5,369 nt of DNA from Thermoleophilia bacterium (GCA_025936595.1 JAICTB010000166.1:1-5369), one strand, 5' to 3'; shown: positions 1 through 5,243, counted from the stretch's first letter. Program-made: numbers and translations. Notes: generated from the letters alone by a model not told the origin.

Positions 1-493
1 GACGCTGCTGATGGCGCTCTCGAACAAGTTCGGCTGGCTCGTGATCGCGACCGGCAACAAGTCGGAGCTGTCGGTCGGCTACTCGACGCTCTACGGCGAC
101 CTCGCCGGCGGCTTCGCGCTGATCAAGGACGTCTACAAGACCGACGTGTTCCGCCTCTCACGACGGTTGAACGAGCGCGCCGAGCGCGAGCTGATCCCGC
201 AGTCGATCATCGACCGTGCGCCGAGCGCGGAGTTGCGCGACGAGCAACTCGACGAGGATTCGCTGCCGCCGTACCCGTCGCTCGACAAGGTGCTCGAGGC
301 GTACGTCGAGCTCGACCGCTCGCGCGAGGAGCTGACCCAGGACGGGTTCGATGCGGACGTCGTCGAGCGCGCGCTCGCGCTGATCGATCGCGCGGAGTAC
401 AAGCGCCGCCAGGCGCCCCCGGGGGTGAAGCTGCGGCCGAAGGCCTTCGGCCGCGACCGCCGCACGCCGATCACGAACCGCTGGCCCGGTTAG
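1..493 (+). CDS. nadE: NAD+ synthetase, C-terminal part (5' end outside window)
   Basis: This is the C-terminal part of the ATP-pyrophosphatase (synthetase) domain that amidates deamido-NAD+ to NAD+ in the cytoplasm, the last step of NAD synthesis. The reading frame is already open at base 2 (T-L-L before the first Met), so the ATG at 11 is internal and the real start lies upstream. Visible NadE signatures are GNKSELSVGY-TLYGD-AGG-IKDVYKT near the start, then PSAELR-EQ-DEDSLPPY-LD, and the terminal EYKRRQAPPG followed by KAFGRDRRTPITN. The long linker and this C-terminus resemble glutamine-dependent NadE, which would have an N-terminal nitrilase-like glutaminase domain, but that part is not in the window. 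The TAG stop (491-493) overlaps the TAA stop of the convergent phosphotransferase gene by four bases. Family assignment is secure; glutamine dependence is inferred. Confidence 0.93.
   Translation, partial: TLLMALSNKFGWLVIATGNKSELSVGYSTLYGDLAGGFALIKDVYKTDVFRLSRRLNERAERELIPQSIIDRAPSAELRDEQLDEDSLPPYPSLDKVLEAYVELDRSREELTQDGFDADVVERALALIDRAEYKRRQAPPGVKLRPKAFGRDRRTPITNRWPG
433..454. repeat. 22-bp perfect palindrome inside the nadE 3' end
   Basis: Bases 433-454 equal their own reverse complement: 11-bp arms with no spacer, core GAAGGCCTTC. A shorter perfect palindrome, cccccggggg, lies at 416-425. The 22-mer encodes part of the conserved KLRPKAFGR stretch of NadE, so it may be a by-product of codon choice. 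It sits 37 bases before the nadE stop and 36 bases past the end of the convergent gene. It could therefore form a hairpin in either transcript, but there is no T-run on either side, so it is not a standard intrinsic terminator. Confidence 0.85.
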
Positions 494-1485
494 TCGAGGA
501 CCGACCGCCACTTCTCGCGGACGACAGCGACCTGCGTCAACGCGCGGTAGTGGCGCAGCGTGTCCTCGTTCTCACGATGCGGGGCACGCAGCGCGTTGAG
601 GTACTCGGCAAGGTCCTTGAGGTCCCACGTCAGGCGGAAGAAATCGAGCGCGGTCTCGTCGAGTCGCCTGCCGCTCTCACGCTCGTAGACCTCCTGCGCG
701 TCGCTCTCGTCGGAGACGACGAGCCACAGGTCCCGCTCGGGCGGGCCGAGGGCGACGGTGTCCCAGTCGAGCAACCTCTGGCCGCCGGCCGTTCGCAGCA
801 CGTTGGCGGCGTGCGGCTCGCCGTGGCTCACGACCCAGGCGCCGGCGCGGGCCCGGGCGCCGGCGGCGAACCGGTCGGCGAGCGCGATCAGCTCGGCAAG
901 CTCGCCGGCGCTCTCGTTGATCGCAGCCCGCGAAGGCTCGGAGAGCGGTCCGCCGGTCCACGGCGTCCGCCGGTCCGCGAGCGCAGCTTCGAGATGCCGG
1001 CGGCCCGGGAGGTCGAAGCCCACGGTGGACGCGGGGGCGGTCGCCTGGTGGAGCTCCGCGAGCAGCGCGGCGACGCCTCGCCGGTCCTCCTCGTTGCCGT
1101 AGCGGCCGAACTGCCCCGCCGCGCCCTCGAGAAACGGAAACAGCGCGACGGAGTATCGCGGGTCGAGCCGGACGAGCGAGGTCCCGTCACGGGTGCCGAG
1201 CGGTGCGACGACGAACTGCAGCCCGCTCTCACTGAGTGCGACCGCCGCGTCGAATGCGCGACGAAGCCCGGCGAACGCGGCGTCGCGCGTCTCTCCGAGC
1301 CATGCCTTCTGGTCGAGGTCGTCGACGGTGACGAACGCGCGGCGGCCCGTCGCGTCCGAGACGACCCAGTGGTAGCTGCCTCCGCCGACGGGCGCGTACT
1401 TCGCGGCATCCGCATCGAAGTTCCATCCGAGTCGAAGCGCATGGACGACCGCAGCTACGGGGAGACCCTCCGGCTCCGCCCTCAC
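490..1485 (-). CDS. APH-fold phosphotransferase (aminoglycoside phosphotransferase family, substrate unknown)
   Basis: A 331-residue cytoplasmic kinase-like protein of the APH/choline kinase superfamily. The N-terminus has a glycine-rich PVGGGSYHW segment (about residues 31-39), resembling the nucleotide loop of spectinomycin-kinase-like (APH(9)) proteins. The catalytic loop is WVVSHGEPHAANVL, with H221, E223, H225 and N228; the usual HGD aspartate is replaced by Glu. The metal-binding segment is LLDWDTVALGPPERDLW (D240, D242), typical of this subgroup. The GTG at 1485-1483 is chosen as start because it overlaps the TGA stop of the upstream CopD-like gene (GTGA) and begins just before the conserved domain. 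The same frame is open further upstream, but there it would run antisense-free through the CopD gene as low-complexity Arg/Ala sequence. Last gene of the mug-copD-aph unit. The substrate could be a small metabolite rather than an antibiotic; resistance cannot be inferred. Confidence 0.85.
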   Translation of the reverse strand: MRAEPEGLPVAAVVHALRLGWNFDADAAKYAPVGGGSYHWVVSDATGRRAFVTVDDLDQKAWLGETRDAAFAGLRRAFDAAVALSESGLQFVVAPLGTRDGTSLVRLDPRYSVALFPFLEGAAGQFGRYGNEEDRRGVAALLAELHQATAPASTVGFDLPGRRHLEAALADRRTPWTGGPLSEPSRAAINESAGELAELIALADRFAAGARARAGAWVVSHGEPHAANVLRTAGGQRLLDWDTVALGPPERDLWLVVSDESDAQEVYERESGRRLDETALDFFRLTWDLKDLAEYLNALRAPHRENEDTLRHYRALTQVAVVREKWRSVLD

Positions 1486-1934
1486 GAGACGAGCCGCTGC
1501 AGCGCGACGCCGAGGATCGGCAACGCCATCGTCAGCGAGTAGCTGAGCCAGCCGACGACGACGAGCCTCGGCCTCGTGCGCGGCTCGCGCCCCTCGCGGA
1601 TCTCCGCCTGCAGCCGCGGGCCGAGGACGAAGTTGTGCAGGTACGAGACGACGAGCAGACACACGAAGACGGCGACCTTGACCCAGAGCACGATCTGGAA
1701 TGCGCTGTCGCTCTCCCACTCGCGCGACGCGAGCACGACGCCGGTCAGCGCCGCAACGAGCAGCGCGCCGTACCCCAGCGGGCGCCAGAGCAGGCCGAGT
1801 TGCTTCATCGCCGTGCCGCGCGGCTCGCCCTCGAGCGCCCGGATTGCGGGGACGCCGACGAAGACGAGCGCCGTCGAGCCGCCGAACCAGATACCGGCAG
1901 CGAGCAGATGAACGGCGACGAGGACTGCGGTCAC
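1482..1934 (-). CDS. CopD-like four-helix membrane protein
   Basis: A 150-residue integral membrane protein with four hydrophobic segments at about residues 2-30, 52-70, 80-105 and 123-147. Helix 1 has AVHLLAAGIWFGGS, the His/Trp-Gly-Gly pattern of the CopD (copper resistance D) family. The LWVKVAVFVCLLVVSYLHN stretch matches the later CopD helix carrying a lysine and a His/Asn end. H9 and H100 are the obvious candidate metal or haem ligands, an inference only. CopD proteins are associated with copper handling in the cytoplasmic membrane, but many small stand-alone members have no known function, and no other copper gene is visible here. The GTG start at 1934-1932 overlaps the glycosylase stop as GTGA. 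Its own TGA (1484-1482) overlaps the next GTG. No clear Shine-Dalgarno precedes the start, so translation is probably coupled. Confidence 0.8.
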   Translation of the reverse strand: MTAVLVAVHLLAAGIWFGGSTALVFVGVPAIRALEGEPRGTAMKQLGLLWRPLGYGALLVAALTGVVLASREWESDSAFQIVLWVKVAVFVCLLVVSYLHNFVLGPRLQAEIREGREPRTRPRLVVVGWLSYSLTMALPILGVALQRLVS

Positions 1935-2461
1935 GCGCTGCCGATCGTACGCGGCTCCTCGTCGAGCCAGGTCCGCAGCGCTCGGAACCAGCGCAGCCGC
2001 TCCGCGTAGGGCACGGCCGCGTTCGCAGGCGACGTCGACGGCAGCACGTACAGCCTCGCCGCCGCGAGCATGCGCGGCTGGGGACCGAGCGCCGGCCGCT
2101 CGGAGAAGAGCCCGCGGTACGCCTCCTTTCCTACGAATGCGATCGCGCGCGGTTCGAGCTCGCGTGCGACGCGTTCGAGCCGCGCCGGCTCGAAATCGCC
2201 GCGACGCAGGTCGCCCGAGCCGGGCGTCGTGCGGTAGGCGGCGTTCGTGACGCCGAGCCCGAGCTCGAGCAGCGAGAACTGTTCCCGCGGTTCGTACAGC
2301 CGCGGCGTAAAGCCGGCCTCGTGGAGCAGGCGCCAGAAGTCGTTGCGCGGGTTCGCGAAGTGCGCCGCGGCGGCGTCCGAGACGCGGCCCGGGTTGATGC
2401 CGCAGAAGAGGCACGCGAGCCCGTGCGCGAGGACGTCCGGAACGCTAGATCCTGCGGCCAC
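1931..2461 (-). CDS. mug: G/U mismatch-specific uracil-DNA glycosylase (Mug/TDG family)
   Basis: A 176-residue family 2 uracil-DNA glycosylase, which removes uracil (and often other damaged bases) opposite G in double-stranded DNA to start base-excision repair. It follows E. coli Mug along its length: DVLAHGLACLFCGINPG (N23 is the expected catalytic Asn), HFANPRNDFW, EAGFTPR, GVTNAAYRTTP, AIAFVGKEAY-G-F and the minor-groove/intercalation loop LPSTSPANA (140-148; E. coli has LPNPSGLS). The GTG at 2461-2459 is the only ATG, GTG or TTG codon between the in-frame TGA at 2599-2597 and the GINPG core, so the start is well fixed although no Shine-Dalgarno is visible. The stop TGA (1933-1931) overlaps the CopD-like start, making it the first clear gene of a three-gene coupled unit. 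How base excision relates to its two downstream partners is not evident. Confidence 0.92.
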   Translation of the reverse strand: MAAGSSVPDVLAHGLACLFCGINPGRVSDAAAAHFANPRNDFWRLLHEAGFTPRLYEPREQFSLLELGLGVTNAAYRTTPGSGDLRRGDFEPARLERVARELEPRAIAFVGKEAYRGLFSERPALGPQPRMLAAARLYVLPSTSPANAAVPYAERLRWFRALRTWLDEEPRTIGSA

Positions 2462-2596
2462 GAGGCTTGCAGCGTGGCATGCGCTGCGTCCACGTGGCGG
2501 TGCACACCCACGAGCTCGGCAGCGGCGGCGTGGGCCGCCGGCCGATCGAGACCTGCTTCGTCGGGCGCCGCGCGCTCCAGGTGCGGCACGACCGTG
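2462..2596. other. 135-base segment before mug with plus-strand coding periodicity
   Basis: No recognised gene. On the plus strand an open frame runs from TTG 2467 or ATG 2479 to TGA 2713-2715. From 2479 to 2592 all 38 codons end in G or C, while I count roughly half of second positions and about four-fifths of first positions as G/C. That is the normal pattern for a high-GC gene. The periodicity stops near 2593, where the frame becomes antisense to the small ORF. The peptide (begins MRCVHVAVHTHELGSGGVG) is not one I recognise. A minus-strand alternative starts at GTG 2600-2598, overlapping the small ORF's stop, and ends at TAG 2445 after 51 residues; it shares the third positions but is implausibly rich in Arg, Thr, Pro and Trp. 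It may be a gene remnant, a short real gene, or merely the leader of mug. Confidence 0.35.
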
Positions 2597-2785
2597 TCAC
2601 GCGGCCTCGGCCTCCGGGCCATGCGCGTCCAGGCGCTCCTCGAACAACTCGCGGAGCTGCTCCCCGGCCGCATTCGAGCGCTTGCCACGGCGGCGAACGA
2701 TCCGCACGAAGCTGACGCTTTCGTCGCGGTGCGCGCCGTAGCAGCGGGCGTAGCACTCCGCTTCGCTCAGCGATCTCAGCCTCAT
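2597..2785 (-). CDS. Small hypothetical protein, 62 aa, unrecognised
   Basis: I do not recognise this protein with certainty. It begins MRLRSLSEAECYARCYG, has two cysteines (C11, C15), a short basic central stretch (RIVRRRGKR), and ends in a probable helix (EQLRELFEERLDAHG) with an acidic Ala/Glu tail. There is no signal peptide or membrane segment. Support for a real gene: balanced protein-like composition, mostly G/C third positions, an ATG start, and a TAnnnT hexamer (TAGGGT, minus strand) 8 bases before the ATG, as in a leaderless transcript. It is divergent from the OsmC-like gene and precedes mug by 135 bases in the same direction, so it may lead that transcript. The C-x3-C spacing could bind metal, but there is no second ligand pair. 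The antisense plus-strand frame over the same bases is a weaker competitor. Confidence 0.6.
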   Translation of the reverse strand: MRLRSLSEAECYARCYGAHRDESVSFVRIVRRRGKRSNAAGEQLRELFEERLDAHGPEAEAA

Positions 2786-2793
2786 GGACCGGA

Positions 2794-2799
2794 ACCCTA
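2794..2799 (-). promoter_or_regulatory. Candidate -10 hexamer (TAGGGT) for the small ORF
   Basis: On the minus strand TAGGGT fits the actinobacterial TAnnnT -10 pattern and lies 8 bases before the ATG at 2785. Transcription would then start at or next to the start codon (leaderless). No convincing -35 is seen at 16-18 bases, and no Shine-Dalgarno lies between hexamer and start. Confidence 0.35.
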
Positions 2800-2822
2800 G
2801 GACCCGAACCGGACGGCACGGA

Positions 2823-2828
2823 TAACGT
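2823..2828 (+). promoter_or_regulatory. Candidate -10 hexamer (TAACGT) for the OsmC-like gene
   Basis: TAACGT fits TAnnnT and lies 7 bases before the ATG at 2836, the spacing expected for a leaderless mRNA; no Shine-Dalgarno is present. An alternative reading is an ECF-sigma-type promoter, GAACC (2806-2810), 15 bases, CGTC (2826-2829). This would suit a stress gene but is speculative. The site shares the 50-base divergent region 2786-2835 with the opposite promoter. Confidence 0.45.
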
Positions 2829-2835
2829 CTCGCTG

Positions 2836-3228
2836 ATGGCGACGCGCGCGAAGGTGCTCGAGTACGCGGTGGAGCTCGACCGCGGCGGACGGCTGACGAT
2901 TCCGGGCGGCGGGCAGTTCGTTCCGCCCGAGGGGTGGTCGCCCGATCACCTGCTGCTCGCGGCGCTCGTGCGCTGCTCGATCGACAGCTTCGCCTACCAC
3001 GCGCGCCGCGCGGGTCACGCGATCGAGGCGGCAGGCTCCGCGCAGGGCACCGTCACGAAGAGCGGGGACGACGATCGCTACCGGTTCGTCGAGATCGACG
3101 TACGCATCGACGTGCAGCTGACGCCGCGCACGAACGAGCCCGACGACCTGATCGCACACGGAGAGCGCGACTGCTTCGTCGGCGCGTCGCTCACGGTGAA
3201 GCCGAGGTACGAGTGGCACGTGTCGTGA
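2836..3228 (+). CDS. OsmC family protein (probable thiol peroxidase-like)
   Basis: A 130-residue cytoplasmic protein of the OsmC/Ohr superfamily, whose active members reduce organic hydroperoxides with a pair of cysteines. The first half is the small beta domain (YAVELDRGGRLTIPGG). It is followed by the family pattern GWSPDHLLLAALVRCSIDSF, in which C47 is the peroxidatic-type cysteine at the start of the central helix. The second cysteine, C113, lies in GERDCFVGASLTVKPRYEW, matching the usual second-half motif around the resolving cysteine. The central FVEIDVRIDV strand also fits. Both catalytic cysteines are therefore retained. The ATG has no Shine-Dalgarno but has a -10-like hexamer 7 bases upstream. 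The TGA overlaps the GTG of the PLP enzyme (GTGA, 3225-3228), so the two are very probably cotranscribed. Which subfamily (Ohr, OsmC or YhfA-like) cannot be settled by eye. Confidence 0.88.
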   Translation: MATRAKVLEYAVELDRGGRLTIPGGGQFVPPEGWSPDHLLLAALVRCSIDSFAYHARRAGHAIEAAGSAQGTVTKSGDDDRYRFVEIDVRIDVQLTPRTNEPDDLIAHGERDCFVGASLTVKPRYEWHVS

Positions 3229-4373
3229 CGTCGATCGACGCTGTGCGTGCGCGCTTCAGAGCGCTGCAGCGTCCACTCGCGTTCTTCGACGGACCGGGCG
3301 GGACGCAGGTCCCCGATTCCGTGATCGATGCGATCGCCGGCTACCTGCGGGCCGCGAACGCTAATCTCGGCGGCCCGTTCGAGACGTCCCGCCTGTCGGA
3401 CGAGCTCGTCACGAACGCGCACGTCGCCGCCGCCGGTTTCCTGAACGCGACCGTCGACGAGGTCGCGTTCGGCGCGAACATGACGACGATGAACTTCGCT
3501 CTCTCCCGTGCCGCCGCGCGCTCGTGGCGCGCGGGAGACGAGATCGTCTGCACGAAACTCGACCACGACGGCAACATCTCGCCGTGGCTCGAGCTCGCGC
3601 ACGACAAGGGGCTCGTCGTGAGCCTGTGCGAGGTTGACGACGAGTGCCACCTCGACCTCGACCACCTGCGCTCGCTGCTCACCGAGCGAACCCGCGTCGT
3701 CGCATTCCCGTGGGCGTCCAATGCCGTCGGCACGGTCACGCCCGTCTCCGAGGTGACGGGGCTCGCTCACGAGGCGGGCGCGCTCGCCTGGGTCGACGCC
3801 GTGCACTACGCGCCGCACGGCCCGATCGACGTGCAGGCCGCGGGCGCCGACGTGCTCCTCTGCTCGCCGTACAAGTTCTACGGGCCGCACCTGGGCCTCG
3901 GGTTCGGGAGGCGCGAGCTGCTCGAGTCGTGGCGGCCGTACAAGGTTCGCCCGTCGGACGACTTCCCGGTCGGCCACCGCTACGAGACCGGCACGCTCGC
4001 ACACGAGCTGCTGGCGGGCTTCGTAGCCGCCGTCGACTACCTGCGCGACGTGGGCTGGGACTTCGTCGCCGAGCACGAGCGCGAGCTCGGCCGGCAGTTC
4101 CTCGACGGTCTCCCCGCCTCCTACCGGCTGCACGGGATCCCGTCGTCGGACGGCCGCGTACCGACTTTCGCGATCACGCACGAGAGTCGCTCACCACAGG
4201 AGGTCGCGACGCGACTCGGCGAGCGCGGCTTCGCCGTGTGGCACGGCAACTACTACGCGGTCGAGATCATGGAGCGGCTCGGACTGGAGGACGGCGCCGT
4301 GCGGATCGGGATCGTGCACACGAACACGGCGGACGAGGTCGAGCGGCTCCTCGCAGCGCTCGCGGAGATCTAG
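3225..4373 (+). CDS. Class V aminotransferase-fold PLP enzyme, cysteine desulfurase-like (VC1184 type)
   Basis: A 382-residue cytoplasmic fold-type I PLP enzyme. Motifs in order: FFDGPGGTQVP (21-30), NANLGGPFETS (45-55), KLDHDGNISPW (111-121, with H114 where the PLP-stacking His is expected), WVDAVHYAPHGPIDV (D191 for the pyridine nitrogen), LLCSPYKFYGPHLG with the Schiff-base K217, and RYETGTLAHE (252-261). This series fits the cysteine desulfurase-like VC1184 subfamily. Where SufS/CsdA carry the persulfide cysteine (RAGHHCA), this protein has VWHGNYYAVE (338-347). The sulfur-carrying Cys is absent, so ordinary desulfurase activity is unlikely and the reaction is unknown. GTG 3225 is chosen because it overlaps the OsmC-like stop and matches the usual N-terminus; GTG 3243 is an alternative. 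The much longer upstream open frame is a shadow of the OsmC-like gene. The stop overlaps the convergent SIS gene. Confidence 0.87.
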   Translation: MTSIDAVRARFRALQRPLAFFDGPGGTQVPDSVIDAIAGYLRAANANLGGPFETSRLSDELVTNAHVAAAGFLNATVDEVAFGANMTTMNFALSRAAARSWRAGDEIVCTKLDHDGNISPWLELAHDKGLVVSLCEVDDECHLDLDHLRSLLTERTRVVAFPWASNAVGTVTPVSEVTGLAHEAGALAWVDAVHYAPHGPIDVQAAGADVLLCSPYKFYGPHLGLGFGRRELLESWRPYKVRPSDDFPVGHRYETGTLAHELLAGFVAAVDYLRDVGWDFVAEHERELGRQFLDGLPASYRLHGIPSSDGRVPTFAITHESRSPQEVATRLGERGFAVWHGNYYAVEIMERLGLEDGAVRIGIVHTNTADEVERLLAALAEI

Positions 4374-5236
4374 CCCGGATACGCGGAGCCGGCGGCGTCG
4401 GCCCAGCGGGAGCCGGGCTCACGGCGAATCGGATCGGGGTCGATCCCTCGCGCCTCGGCGACGGCGAGCGTCAAGAGCTGGAAGCGCACGATGTCGACGA
4501 CCGGGTGGTTCGTCGCGTGCAGTGTCACCTCGCAACCGAGCTGCTCCAGCGCACGGACGACGTCCGCTGCGCGTTCGCCGGCGCGCCCATCGCCTTCCAG
4601 CACGTACGCCCGCACGCGCTCGTCGACCGCGGCCAGGTGCCCGTGCAGGATCGTCTCCGTCTCGTAGGCGGTCGCATCGATCCACGCTCCCTCGCGTAGC
4701 TTCAACGCCGCCTCCTGGGCCGTCGGCCAGTCGCGTCCCGCTCCGACGATCAGCACGCGCTCCTGCGCGAACGGCTCGACCGGTTCGATCAGCTCGCGCT
4801 CGACGGCCTGCGGCAGCCAGTCGATCTCCTCGCCGTTCAGCGCGGCGATCGCCGCGACAGCGCACGTGTAACTCGCCGTGTGGCACCACGAGCGCTCGGG
4901 CTCCGGCGTGCAGACGATCACCTCGTCGACGAGCTCTGCGAGCGGCGAGTCGCGCCTGCCCGTGACAAGCCACACGTCTCCGCCGAAGGCGCGCTCCGCC
5001 TCCATCGTCAGCTCCGTCTCGCCCTCGTGCGAGACGCAGACGAGGATGTCGGCGGTCGGCGGGTCGAGCACCGCCTCGAGCGCCGGGAGTGCGCGCCCGC
5101 CCGTCTGCGCCGCGTGGAACGACGTGCCGCAACCGGTGAAGACGACCGACGCTCCGGAGGGGAGCTGCTTGCCGGTCGGGACGGCTCGCAGCCACTCGGG
5201 CTGCGCGAGCACCGCCTTGCGTGTCTCACCGGGCAC
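4370..5236 (-). CDS. Stand-alone SIS-domain sugar-phosphate isomerase-like protein (GlmS isomerase-related)
   Basis: A 288-residue cytoplasmic protein with two SIS folds and no glutaminase domain. SIS 1 (about 27-112) has VVFTGCGTSFHAAQ and VCVSHEGETELT, equivalent to the phosphosugar loops of GlmS. SIS 2 (about 158-270) has VLIVGAGRDWPTAQEAALKLREG and ETETILHGHLAAVDE; E182 and H198 align with the GlmS isomerase Glu and ring-opening His. The C-terminus (REPGSRWADAAGSAYPG) has no lysine, whereas GlmS ends with a catalytic Lys in DQPRNLAKSVTVE. It is therefore probably a sugar-phosphate isomerase or deglycase/deaminase relative (AgaS/FrlB-like), not glucosamine synthase; the substrate is unknown. 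GTG 5236 is chosen over the start at 5326 because the latter would overlap the M16 gene by 66 bases; a purine-rich AGAGAGG lies just before it. The TAG stop overlaps the convergent TAG (CTAG). Confidence 0.85.
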   Translation of the reverse strand: MPGETRKAVLAQPEWLRAVPTGKQLPSGASVVFTGCGTSFHAAQTGGRALPALEAVLDPPTADILVCVSHEGETELTMEAERAFGGDVWLVTGRRDSPLAELVDEVIVCTPEPERSWCHTASYTCAVAAIAALNGEEIDWLPQAVERELIEPVEPFAQERVLIVGAGRDWPTAQEAALKLREGAWIDATAYETETILHGHLAAVDERVRAYVLEGDGRAGERAADVVRALEQLGCEVTLHATNHPVVDIVRFQLLTLAVAEARGIDPDPIRREPGSRWADAAGSAYPG

Positions 5237-5243
5237 GCCTCTC

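Noticed and set aside
550..1542. 330-residue plus-strand open frame opposite the phosphotransferase gene
   Set aside because: No family motif, and it is antisense to a gene with clear kinase motifs; a consequence of high GC.
1486..1719. N-terminal extension of the phosphotransferase to 409 residues
   Set aside because: The added residues are Arg/Ala-rich, lie over the CopD-like gene in another frame, and match no family N-terminus; the GTGA-coupled GTG at 1485 fits better.
1935..2414. N-terminal extension of the CopD-like protein to 310 residues
   Set aside because: The extension is the out-of-frame shadow of mug; conserved CopD-like sequence begins at the GTG overlapping the Mug stop.
2791..2796. 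GGAACC as an ECF-sigma -35 element for the OsmC-like gene
   Set aside because: It lies 29 bases from the nearest CGTC, too far for a usual ECF spacer; the GAACC at 2806-2810 is the only one with plausible spacing.
1700..2800. 366-residue plus-strand open frame across mug and the small ORF
   Set aside because: Arginine-dominated low-complexity sequence without domains, antisense to the clearly homologous Mug and CopD-like genes.
2934..3224. N-terminal extension of the PLP enzyme to 479 residues
   Set aside because: The added part is an Arg-rich shadow of the OsmC-like gene; the family N-terminus starts close to GTG 3225.
3078..4181. 367-residue minus-strand open frame opposite the PLP enzyme
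   Set aside because: No recognisable motif; the strand opposite contains the full set of PLP-enzyme motifs.
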